From Zingiber officinale (lineage: Eukaryota; Streptophyta; Magnoliopsida; Zingiberales; Zingiberaceae): a DNA stretch of 64,000 nucleotides. The position numbers were made by a program, and so were the translations under genes. Where the stretch lies: contig NC_055992.1 of assembly GCF_018446385.1 (NCBI RefSeq), positions 56,496,799 through 56,560,798 of the forward strand, read 5' to 3'. Shown piece after piece: positions 33,507-44,641 of this stretch (the stretch's first letter is position 1; every line of letters begins with the position of its first letter). A model generated the notes under the pieces. It had not been told where the DNA came from and did no database searches. It was given only the letters and a program-made list of their open reading frames with translations.

Positions 33507-33529
33507 CTCGTCAGCTCGGATTCAGGTGT

Positions 33530-33550
33530 GTTCCCACAAACGGGGCCAAA
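33530..33550 (-). other. Putative PBS region of the Tat element
   Basis: The minus strand reads TTTGGCCCCGTTTGTGGGAA, two bases from the LTR end. It resembles the conserved primer region of Tat-type elements (TTTGGCGCCGT...), with one apparent change. Confidence 0.55.
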
Positions 33551-33552
33551 TT

Positions 33553-34425
33553 TGATCCTGTCCGAGAGTGAGTTGACGGATGCTAGGGAGGTGGCGCTCA
33601 CGTTGACTGGATATCGACTAAAGATGGCTTGGACATCCAACGAACTAAGCCTGCAACCACAAGTCGTTAGTGCCTAGCCAAGGAGGGGTTCCCCGATGAT
33701 GGCCCTCCGACGCTCAAGCCAATCACCGGCGGCAAACGAATGAAGTGGAGAAGAAAGGATCAGCAGCGTAACTGTAGCTACAATAGTGAACATACCTTCG
33801 TCGAAGCCTGAGGGTCCTTATATAGGGCTCCTAAGAGGTGTGTGCATGATTCCCAAGGTGTGCACGCTTCCCAAAGCATACCTGGAAAGGATGTATCAGA
33901 AAAGCATGTCTGATGTCATACCTTAACAGCCTGAGCATACCCTGACGTGACAGTGGAAGCTTCCACCGTACAATTCTCTGTCTGACCATGCCACCGACCA
34001 TGCCGCCTGTCGATGACATTGGTTCCTAGGGAGATATCGCCAACTACCCCTTTTGTCTTTTATTGGGTCAAGCGGGAAAGTCACTCGGCCAGTCTGCCGT
34101 CCAGGTGATACAATGGCCGAACCGCGCGTCCGCTCGGCCAATGCTCTACTATCCGGCTCCCCCCTATAGGGCGAGGGAGCCCTATCTGCCAGGTCGAGGT
34201 TATGTCCACTATTTAGCCGAGCGGGACGGTCGCTCGACCTTCGTGCCTCCCTGCTTGAGCATTATGAGCGTCGGAAGCTCGGTATCTGACCGAGTTGTCG
34301 GAGTGTCGGACCGGCTACTCTTCATGCTGACCGAGAAGGTAGTTCGCCCAATCAGACTCATGCTTGGGACGTTGACCACTTTGATCTCCTGCCGGAGAGA
34401 CCCCACCTACCTTACCACCGGATCA
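33553..34425 (-). repeat. 5' LTR of the Tat element
   Basis: 873 bp bounded by tgatcc (33553) and ggatca (34425), a 6-bp perfect terminal inverted repeat. TATA box CCTATATAAGG (minus) at 33816-33826. U3 (33830-34425) is rich in cggccgagcgg-like motifs. The neighbouring primer region and gag start support the left boundary. The bases after 34425 are aatat, but the partner TSD is lost. Confidence 0.7.
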
Positions 34426-34445
34426 AATATATTTGTGAGTCTTGG

Positions 34446-34447
<2 letters not shown>

Positions 34448-34482
<35 letters not shown>
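34448..34482. repeat. (TA)n microsatellite
   Basis: About 17 TA units; produces artefactual Tyr-Ile frames on both strands. Confidence 0.95.
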
Positions 34483-34483
<1 letters not shown>

Positions 34484-34502
34484 GGAGATTACTCCCGAAT
34501 CT

Positions 34503-37365
34503 ATGATTTTGCAATATGTAGCTCCGCAACATAAGAAATACGTGACTTTGAATGATGATGATGATGATGATGATGATGATGCCCTTAATATGATACATAT
34601 TCATATGTGTATGAAACTCAGCATGATCGATTTGAGTGTAGAGAGTATAAACGAACATGTTAATAACCTAAATTTTGAGAGGTAAATTATTATATCTCAT
34701 TTCATATTGTGGTTTTGATAATATTTTATTTTACATTTAGCACAAGTACATATGATATCATTTATTTGACACTACTAATTGTATTTACATTCAGTACTTT
34801 CATTTAGGGGTGAGCAATAGGTTTAAACAAAATTGACCGAATAGATTAAACTAAAAATCAATCCGATTAGATTTTTTTCGAACCAACCGAACTTTTCAAA
34901 AAAATCAAACTGACCTAACCGATAAAACATAGGTTAATTCGGTTTCAATCGAAATAACCGAATTTTTTGATTTCGTTTGATTTGATTCTGATTTAGTTTG
35001 GTTTGGTTTGGTTTGATTAGGTTTGGTTCTCATTGTGTTCGGTTCAACTGATAATATCGATTCGATTTAGTTTTGGTTTGGTTCAATTTGGTTTGATTTA
35101 GTTTCGGTTTAATTTGGTTGAACTCAAAATATCAGTTTAATCGGTTTAACCGAATTTCGATTTTCAAAACCGAAACCAAACCGATTAAACCAATTAAACC
35201 AATATTTCTAGAAAAAAAAACTAAATTTCTGAATTAACTGAACCAAACTTTTAACTTCAATCGGTTCGGTTGGTTAATTCAATTTAACCGAACTTTTGCT
35301 TATCCCTACTCTCATCATGTATGTATGGTATATATTTTATACTTATTTGTGTCCAATGCATCTTAATAATTTTGTATCAAACTAGTAAGGGTTGAGAAGG
35401 AACACACACAATCAAGGAGTGATGAGGAAATCGAACAGACCCTGTTGTCAAATACTATAGATGTTTGGATTAATTGCATCCATGGCGAAGGGCAAAAATT
35501 CAAGGATGTTGTTGATTTTAGAAGATGTGCTAAAAACTATATTTTTACTAGATATTCATTTTTGTATATAAAAAATAATAGCGAGAAGATTATTGCTATT
35601 TATAGTGAAAAAAGTTATGGATGAAAAATTTATATTTTAAAATATAAAGTAGATAGTATATTTGGAATCCGAAAATGCAACTTACAGTATACATGTGGTG
35701 AGAGCAATCTATGTAGTAGAGGACATCCTAAAGTCGATGCAACTTGGATTACTAATGTGGTGAAAGATAAATTGAGAGCAGAGCCCTCATATCGCCCTTG
35801 TACAATCAAAAAGATTTACAAAGAGATTATAGGATAGAGTTAGACTACCGTAAAGTGTGGAAAGGCAAGGAGTTAGTGATATATGATATTCATGGCACAG
35901 AGAAGGTATGCTACGACAAGATACGATGGTATTATCGTATTATTCAAGAAACAAATCTTGGCAGTGTTGATGAGTGCGAGATTGATCATGTAACTAATAA
36001 ATTTAAATGATTATTCATTTGTTTCCATACATGTGCAGTTGGTTTTATTACTAGTTATAGGCTGCTGATTTTTTTTTGAATGGAACTCATATAAAGAATA
36101 AATATAAAGATAGTATCTTAGTTGTTGTGTCGAAGGACACCAATGATGATCTTTTCACAATTGCTTATTCTGTAGTGGACGCGGAGAATGATGTTAATTG
36201 GGAATGATTTTGTTAACATTTGAGAAGTGTCATAGTTTCGTGTCAAAGCATTCCATTTGACGAGTTCACATTTTTCTCCAACAAACACCTTGGAATTATG
36301 AAGGTAGTTGAGCAACTATTTGTGGGTAGTCACCATTCGTATTGTTCCAGGCATGTAGTGGATAATTTTATGAAGTAGGTAAATTAATTACTTACTTTCG
36401 TCTAGAAAATTTTTATTTTAATTTTTATATTAATACATACTTTGAGGGCAATTTACGAATGTTTTGAATCTGAAATATTTTTATTTTTATCATTCTAGGT
36501 GTTGCGAAGTTATCCAAAACATTAAAAAAAACACTGGTCTTCAGTATTCAAGAAAGCTATGTATGCTCCATCTTTGCAAGAGTATGAACAACATATAAAC
36601 AATATCATGCATTTCATGCCACTTATCATAGGGTTTATTGCACATTCCTAGCCACAAAGTTAGACAAATGCTTTGTTTCTTAGTGATAATAAATTGGGTA
36701 TTATGAATAATAACATAGCCGAATGTTGGAATAATTAAATTAAACCAGCTCGTTATCTCCCTATTATGGCTATGGTAGACCACATACACATGCAAATCAT
36801 GAACACGATGTACCTACGATGTGAATCGACATTGGCAATGGTTAAAGAATTAACTCTAAGAATAGAGAAGGCTATTACTAGTGTTTATTTTGAATCCCAA
36901 AATTTAAGAATGCATTGGTCATGTTATTGGAAGTTTGATATAGTTGATAGTGAAAAGTCCTTTACTGTTAATTTAATGGATAAGAGTTATTCATGCAGAG
37001 CCTGGCAAATCAATAAGCTTCCATTCAAGCGCACTTGTGCCACTATTGAGTCGAAGTCGTTGTCATTATCTAATTTTTGCGACAAGTATTTCAAGACAGG
37101 AATGTATCGCCTAGCATATAAAGGAATTATTAATCCATTCTCAACTTTTGACATTAATGAGTCAAATCTTGATGAAGAAAATGTAATCAATGCCCTTGAT
37201 GTGCACAGTCAGCCAGATTGTAGGAGGACAAAGAGGATGTCATCGCAAGTTGAAACACGTGTGTCAAAGTATAGTCGTTGTCATACAAAAGACCACAACA
37301 GATGCAGCTGCAAAGAAGCTATAAACTATCTGTTATTTATTTGTTTCATTAAAATGGTGTTTTAA
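34503..37365 (+). pseudogene. MULE (Mutator-like) transposase
   Basis: Plus strand: an N-terminal PB1-like piece (KKYVTLNDDDDDD, from an ATG repeat at 34552-34581) ends at a GT donor-like site near 34681. After an intron-like gap holding a MITE come the MuDR domain (KFKDVVDFRRCAKNY, GHPKVDATWI, IKKIYKEI, LDYRKVWKGKEL; 35490-36000), the transposase core (GTHIKNKYKDSILVVVSKD, FTIAYSVVDAENDVNW; 36060-36240), and a SWIM-like region (SYSCRAWQINKLPFKRTC) whose Cys/His spacing is incomplete. It ends with a basic Cys-rich tail (SRCHTKDHNRCSC). Several stops and frame changes make it non-functional. Its 3' part, 36766-37365, is a clean 199-codon frame. It faces the Ulp1-like gene at 40790-43522. Confidence 0.75.
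34805..35308. mobile_element. MITE, hAT-like, in the MULE intron
   Basis: 504 bp with terminal inverted repeats taggggtgagcaa (left) and ttgcttatcccta (right). Imperfect 8-bp flanks ctttcatt (34797-34804) and ctctcatc (35309-35316) match at six positions. The interior is made of ggttcggtttggtttgatt-type repeats and their complements. The 8-bp TSD size suggests hAT origin. Confidence 0.65.
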
Positions 37366-38460
37366 TATTTCAAACTTGCCTATTTATTAGTAAATATATG
37401 ACACTTGACTTTTTGGAATCTTACTCTATATTTTTTATGGGTAGCCTGATAAACTTTTTTACACTTCCATGTAAAAAAGAGATTGCTAGAAAGGGAATCA
37501 AGCATAGTCTTACGTTCGAAATAACATACATGTTTAAGTGGCAACATTGGTGATTTACATATTGTTTAATGGTTTTCTATTTGGAAATGTTGTGCAAGAC
37601 TTGGTTTGTCTCGATATGTAGTTGTTGTAGTATACTATGATGTATTGTGTTTTTGTATGTGGTTGTATGGTGGGAACTTGTTGTTGTGTTTGGGATTTAT
37701 GTTATGTATGGTGGTAACTTATGATTGTGTTTGAAGTTTAAGTTAACTTTGTATCATGTATGGTGGGAACTTATGATTGTGTTTGAAGTTTATATTGACT
37801 TTGTATCATGTATTAGTTATTGTTGTGCTTGTGGATGATGTTAGATACTTGAATAATATGTGTTTGTGTTTTGATATTTGATATGTGCTTTAATTGAAGT
37901 GAAGGGTTTATGGATGACCAATTCATATCCAATTTCGGCCAGAAACTTAGTACAAATTTTGATAAACTAGGTATATGAAATACAAGGATGAGTACAAATA
38001 TTGAGAAATTAGGTATATAATAATAATCACTAATTAGCTGAAATAAGGTATCATAAGCATGTTAATAATCACTAATAATCCTTCCCCATATATGATATAT
38101 AATGATATTCCCCATATATTAAATGTACTATCCATTTTGTCATAAAGTTTGGATCTCGGTACCATTTTTAACTTTAGGTACCATTTAATAAAACATGATA
38201 CCAACTTAATGTAACATGAGACCAATTTAAATATAATTATGCAAATTCTCAGTACACAGTTTACTTACTATAATAGTAAATTGTCTTTAAATCTCCAACC
38301 ATAACTCCAACTCTCTCGTTAGTCCCTAGGTAAGAAAATATACGTTCTTGCTAATATGGTATCATTCGTTAACATTTAGATACAAATTATGCAAATTCTC
38401 TATACCTAATTATTGTTCAATTATATCTAATTAAATTACATACATACTTGAATTTGAATA
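37366..38460. other. AT-rich spacer downstream of the MULE transposase
   Basis: No coding similarity. It holds a short tandem repeat at about 37660-37815 (gtatggtgggaacttatgattgtgtttgaag, about 2.5 copies with 41-52 bp spacing). Nothing else recognised. Confidence 0.5.
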
Positions 38461-38467
38461 TAGTGTA

Positions 38468-40500
38468 TGAAATAAATTAGTGATGTTGAGTGGGGACCAC
38501 AACATTCCAATTAGTGTCTAATTTGCATCCAAATGTACTCGATAATTTACAAATAGTTCTACAATCGTGTACATATATACCTGAATTGGAGTCAATTGTA
38601 CATGATTTCTTGAGGCAGCAGAACCTATAGATGGAGTCTCATACCTGGATACTCAAATTTTGTACAATTATACTTAATCAAATTAGACATATACTTGAAT
38701 TTAGATATTTAGTACCTAATAAAGTAGATTATGTACCTTGATCAAGAATGTAAAGCAATAAGTCAAGCAATATTGTCATTGACCTTAATCCCCCTAAAAA
38801 TAATCATCCATAGTGGTTCTATTGACAACAACATCATGTTGATTAGTAGGGACCAGATGTTCCAATTAGTGTCTAACTTGCATCCAAATGTACCCAATAA
38901 TTTATAAACAGTACTATATTTGTGTACATATATACCTGAATTAGAGTCAATCATATCCGATTCTTGAGGCAATGCGACCTATCGAGGGAGTCTCATACTT
39001 GGATACTTATATTTTTTACAATTATACTCAATTAAATTATAAACATTCTTAAATTTGGATATTTAGTACCTAATAAAGTATATTATGTACCTTGATAAGA
39101 AATATGAAGCAATAAGTCGAGCAATAGTGTCACTGATCTTAATACACGTTATATAATCAATGAAACTAGATAATATGGTCAAAAATCTCACCAACATTAA
39201 CCTCTTCTAGGATTTAGTTATGAGTGTATACCACATCATGTGATGCCAAACATATATGACATACATTTTCTTCTTCCACTTATGAAGTATTGACTTTCAT
39301 ATTGGTTCATCCATATTAATGTTATTGTGTCAATGCTTTCTTGATGAAAATAACTATCCATAGCGATTCTATTAACAACAACACATGTTGATTAGTAGAG
39401 ACCATAATATTCCAATTAGTGCCTAACTTGCATCCAAATGTACCCAATAATTTACAAATAGTACTACAATAGTGTACATATATACCTGAATTGGAGTCAA
39501 TCATATCTGATTTCTTGAGACAATGAGACCTATCGAGGGAGTCTCATACCTGGATACTCAAATTTTATACAATTATACTCAATTAAATTACATACATACT
39601 TGAATTTGAATATTTAGTATCTAATAAAGTGGATTATGTACCTTGATCAGGAATGTGAAGCAATAAGTTGAGCAATAGTATCATTAACCTTAATCCACGT
39701 TATGAGATCAATGAAACTAGGTCATATGGCCAAAAAACTCACTAACATTAACCTCTTCTAGGATTTGGTTATGGGTGTATACCACATCATGTGAGGTCAA
39801 ACATATATGACATAAATTTTCCTCTTCTATTATAAAGTATTGACTCTGATATTAGTGCATCCATATTGATGTTATTGTGTCAATGCTTTCTCAATAGAAA
39901 TAATCATCCATAGCGATTCTATTAACAACAACACATATAAGTTGATTAGTGGGAACTATAACATTTCAATTAGTGTCTAACTTGCATTCAAATGTATCCA
40001 ATAATTTACAAATCATACTTTATTTGTGTGTATATATATATATGAATTGGAGTCAATTCTACCTGATTCCTTGAGGCAATGAGACCTACCGAGGGTCTCA
40101 TACCTGAATACTCAAATTTTATACAATTTTACTCAATTAAATTATATACATACTTGAATTTGAATATTTAGTACATAATAAAGTGGATTATGTACCTTGA
40201 TCAAGAATATGAAACAATAAGTTGATTGCACCTGATTGTACCCTATTGGAGTCAATTATACCCGATTTCTTAAGACAATGATACCTATCAAGAGAGTCTC
40301 ATCCATAATGGTTCTATTGACCATAACATTCTCAATTAGTGTATAACTTGAATCCAAATGTATCTCATAATTTATAAATCATACTAATATCGTGTACATA
40401 TATACCTTAATAGGAGCCAATTATGCTCTATTTTTTAGGCATCGAGACCTATTGAACTATATATATACCCAAATTAAACTACATATATACTCAAATTTTA
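38468..40500. repeat. Long-period tandem array (355- to 554-bp units)
   Basis: The anchor ttccaattagtgtctaa recurs at 38505, 38860, 39410, 39964 and (diverged) 40329, giving periods of about 355, 550, 554 and 365. Short and long units share a core (anchor, gcatccaaatgtac, gtgtacatatatacctgaat, gagtctcatacc). Long units add about 190 bp containing accacatcatgtg and cattaacctcttctagg. Small frames here (minus MIDSNSGIYVH) simply reflect the repeat. Confidence 0.85.
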
Positions 40501-40789
40501 TATAATTATACACAATTAAACTACATATATACTTGATTTTAGAAATTTTGTACCTAAGTAAACCAACAGAATAAAAAATCAATAACAATTTCTATAACAA
40601 TTTCTTAATCACTAAGTCATATGTCTGTCATCAGTACTACATCTATTAACATCAATACTATATCTATTTTACTATAAAAAACCAACAGTATAAAACTTCA
40701 TACAAAGGCAAAATTCAAACTCTCATCGTACATCTATTTTACCATAAGAAGCAAAAGACAAGATGAATTAGTTAAATATATTTTCCAAC

Positions 40790-43522
40790 AATCCATTATC
40801 ATCTGATAATATAGTTGATGCAACACAGACCCGATAAATGCTCATCTTCACATTATTTGTAAACCTCCATATATCATCTATGTCACGAGATAGACACTCC
40901 ACCCACATGCATACATAGATGCCATAATCCAGAGTTGCACCTTAATGATGACATTGTTCTGTCAATACCTCATGACTATCTGTCTAATCCTGAAAGATGA
41001 AGTATGCAACCAACCAAAAAACGTGCCTACAAAAAAGGGAATGGTTTAATACTATGATCTTAAGACTTATTGAAGTAGATTATCATCAAACTCATGTAAA
41101 CTTTAGTCATTCCAACTACAAATGAATCATGATTTGAATTCCACACTCTGAAATTATTTTCGGATGTTTTGAAAACCAACAAATATCAATGTCACCTATC
41201 ATTAATTGAGAAAATGATATATCTGCATCTTCTAAATAGATCTTCATTAAATTCTTACAATCTACCCTTGGTCATGGATGTTAACCTCGTAAGAAAAGCT
41301 CCGTAATCTATGCTGCGTATTTGTTTGTGTTTATCATATAGCTCCAAGTGTTGAAACACTTCTTATTGCACATTTAAAATAAGGTATAATCATGTATCTT
41401 AATCTAATAAGAAGTAAAATCAAATATCAACTGCCAAATATTTAAATTGGCTACAAACTGACACAATTGTGTCCATACAGTAAATCTCAAATTCATAAGT
41501 TGGACTGTGTTTTTCCATAATCCTTATGAAAACATTTATGATTTGACTTCCAACAAGCTCACCAAATAAAAAAGAACGGAATATACGTCCAGTTAAGCTC
41601 AGAAACTTATCTTGCCAAATGACAACATTATGGGAAGAGAAAACTAATTTTTATTATTAAATTTGAGAAAGAAGTGTTACAAAAAGAATTAACATATCAA
41701 AAATAAACGCACTCCAATTCCTCCCTAAAGAGAAAGTTTGTCAACAACTTTCTCTCTTCTTCAAATGCCTCTTCATGCCCACAAAAATCGGCTCTCTCTT
41801 TATATGCATTTATTTTAATCTTGGCAGGACTCTTATCGTCCTCCTCAACATCTACCATAGAATTTACCTATGTTGCTACATGACTAGCAAAAATATAAAA
41901 CTATTAGACTTCAAAATAACGGATCGGGAATTTATACTCCATTTACCTTTTTCCCCCTTCCTCTTGCATTTTGGTGTTGAACTAGATGGAGTCACAAAAA
42001 TCAGCGCCTTTTCTTTTCGATACACGATCAACCCTAATCCTCACATTATCCACAATAGAAGATGCTGATCTTCTATGCTTTTGAAGTAGCAATGTCACTA
42101 CTAGAAACATACAACTTCTTCCAATCGATCACCATTGTGCCTCTCATCAGTCAAATCATTTCCCGAATCAGATTCTACCAATCCCATGTTTTCATTATCC
42201 AATAGAGAAAGAACATTTTTTACTATCAAATTAACCTCATCATCAAAGTTAACAATTGACCTAGCGTTCACTTCCACATTCACATAGTCGAACAACCCAA
42301 CATATTCATTCTCACCACTGACTTCAACTTCAACATTCTTATTCTTTTCAAAATCTTTCTCATCATCTAAATCTTCACTAACTTTTTCTACCTTCTTATC
42401 ACTACTCTTATCTGCACTACTTGGTTTAATTATCCTCATCGTATTATCAAATCCAGAACATCTCATACAACGTGACACTTGAAAATAATAGTATAGTTAA
42501 AAAAAATTTTATCACCATTATTTAACATAATAATTTTATTATTTCTATATTTACCTAAAAACTTTCTTACTTGCCACTTAACAATGTCTCCTCCTTTAAA
42601 AATGGTATTATATCCAACACCTTTTTCACAATTATAAATAAAATGTCACTTCTACAATCATATTTAAAAAAAATACTAAAAATATAGCAACTTACCCTAG
42701 TGAAATCAATGGCCGTAAATAATCACTCAACAACATCATGTTTGATTGAAATCTTACTCCATTCACATCCAAACAATTGTGGGAAGCAACATAAAGAACG
42801 TGCATGTCCAAATGAAGGAATTCTTTCATATAACCATGCTTGAGTACATAAAGAGATTAATATAATAATATGAAACATATTAAATTTGCACTTCAAAAAT
42901 TTAAAACCCACCATCAAGCCAATGGTATAACCGTCTATATACTTTTTGTTCTCAACCTTTCCTTTGCCATCACCATTATGTAAGATAATTGGTGGCATAA
43001 AAAATCTGTATGTTGCATCTCCCCACGAGTAATCAAAAAATCTCGTCAAGTTATCAATGTAGGGTATAATAAATCGAGGAGTGAAATAGTTACCAACAGA
43101 AACATACTATAGTTAAATAAAAGACAAATAAACAACCTAACAAAATCATTCACTTTAGAATCCTTCTCTAATCCAGCTAATAAAATCATATTATCATGAA
43201 TCGTGGTCCTATTTACGTTGCTAACTTTTTCTCCAAATAGTCGAGCAACAAATTTGGACTCCATGCTCACATTCAAATCAATTGGTTGCTCCACATAAGC
43301 CAAACCAAGGACGATGCTAAACTCAATTGATGTGAACGGAATTATAATGTTGTTACCAAATAAGAAAAAATGAGAAGGCAATTGCTCGAATATCTTTAAA
43401 ACTAAATCTATTATGTTACTACTAATGGACATCTTAGGCATCTCAAGCCATGGAGCAAAGAGAAAGTGGAGTGCTTTTAATCCTCTCTTTTTGTCAATTA
43501 CCCAAATTAGATAACACTTCAT
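40790..43522 (-). pseudogene. Ulp1-like protease with plant-mobile-domain N-terminus
   Basis: Minus strand. 43046-43522 has FFLFGNNIIIPFTSIEFSIV, LGLAYVEQPIDL and FVRLFICLLFN. After a frameshift, 42723-43100 has FFDYSWGDATYRFF and QAWLYERIPSFG. Both match the N-terminal region of plant transposon-borne Ulp1 proteins (plant mobile domain/DUF1985 type). An acidic linker (KKVEKVSEDLDDEKDFEKNK) lies at 42101-42478. The C48 peptidase part includes SLTGRIFRSFLFGELVGSQI (about 41480-41640) and DYGIYVCMWVECLSRD (about 40880-40960). At the catalytic Cys position (usually DCG) there is Tyr. Such proteases cleave SUMO-type modifiers; this copy cannot. MULEs carrying Ulp1-like genes are known in plants, so it probably belongs with the convergent transposase. 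Confidence 0.65.
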
Positions 43523-43725
43523 CCAATACTTCTATGAAATATGTTAGTGAACAACGAGAATAAGATTACTTGCTTCTCTTGCTCCTCGTAACCTTCTTTA
43601 TTTTTATAGATTTCTTTCCCATTTCTTCATAAAAATAAATTAACAATTTAACAAAAAAAAATTAATTTATAAGTTGTACCATCAAGTACAAAACATATAA
43701 AATAGAATATCATACCACTTAAATT

Positions 43726-44636
43726 TGTTGGTGCAGCGGGGCCGGCAAGAGGAGATGGGTGAATTGCTTGTAAAATAAGAACTACTTTCCTCGTACTTTC
43801 AACTCTAAAATAGTAGCAATTAAATAAAAGTAAATAACTAAAAAGAAGGAAAAGAGACTCAGCAATTTGACTTGGTTATAACCTAGATGGTTATTAATCC
43901 AAGACAGTTGAGCGACGCACTAAGAAACTCTTTCTCTGAAGGCGGAGAAGACTTTTACACACTTACAGAGCTCAAGAGTTGCTGGGAATTGATTACAGAG
44001 TTGAATTCATAATTTCCTAGCTCCAAGGGGCTTTATATAGCTCATGGAAATTCTATCTCGAATCTTGAGGGCACTTCCAAAGGGGTTGAGGGCGCCTCCA
44101 AGTGGATAAACAGATAAAACTTTATCCGCACGCAAACGGTCATATTGACCCAGTTGAGGGTGCCCTCAATGCTATTGAGGGCACCCTCAATGTAGTTGAG
44201 GGTGCCCTCACTCTGGTGAGAGAGGAGGCGCCTCAACAGTTGTTGAGGACGCCTCCAGCTGCTTTTCCAGCACTTCTTCGTCTTCACTTTAGCTTCCGAA
44301 GTCTCCGATAGCTTGGGTGATTGCGGCTAACCGAAATAGGGCTCATCCGAACCCAATTTTCGGCCTTCTCCTCGAGCAGGCTTCTGCCCCGACTTCTCGT
44401 CCCTCGAACGTCATGCACGTTCTTCTCGTCCACCGGTGTACTTTTCCGTAGCTCTTTCATCCTTCGGACGCACCGAGCTTGTCGGCTCCTTTCCCGTGTC
44501 GTCCTTCTCGCTAGCTACGTCATCCACTCGACTTCCTGCGCTCCTAAGCTCCTGCACACTTAGACACAATGATCAAAATCAAACAGGACCTAATCTAACT
44601 TGGTTGATCACATCAAAACAACCACGGGGTCCAACA
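43726..44636 (-). mobile_element. Solo LTR A
   Basis: TGTTGG to CCAACA, 911 bp, perfect TSD aaatt (43721-43725 and 44637-44641). Minus-strand TATA box at 44031-44040 (CTATATAAAG). Upstream of it, 44070-44250 is an array of gagggtgccctc-type palindromes. It is the same family as 53745-54688. Family affiliation not determined. Confidence 0.88.
44070..44250. repeat. GAGGGTGCCCTC palindrome array in solo LTR A
   Basis: At least four head-to-tail palindromes (ttgagggtgccctcaa and ttgagggcaccctcaa), plus ggaggcgcctc variants, immediately upstream of the LTR TATA in minus orientation. Confidence 0.8.
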
Positions 44637-44641
44637 AAATT

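Larger units (their letters stand above)
3441..34425 (-). mobile_element. Tat-lineage Ty3/gypsy element, twice interrupted
   Basis: Read on the minus strand: 5' LTR 33553-34425, primer region, gag (start 33506), protease, RT, RNase H, second RNase H, integrase, a 75-bp minisatellite, then an oppositely oriented ORF. The dual RNase H and antisense ORF are Tat-lineage traits. It is interrupted by the 3642-22527 element in the antisense ORF and by the 28825-33339 TRIM in gag. The 3' LTR and the start of the antisense ORF are missing on the left, so no TSD can be checked. Coding regions contain many stops and frameshifts. Confidence 0.75.

Noticed and set aside
34407..34658. Frame with YIYIYIYI and poly-Ile
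   Set aside because: Translation of the (TA)n and (ATG)n microsatellites.
42101..42478. Separate acidic protein
   Set aside because: Best explained as the linker between the N-terminal and protease parts of the Ulp1-like gene.
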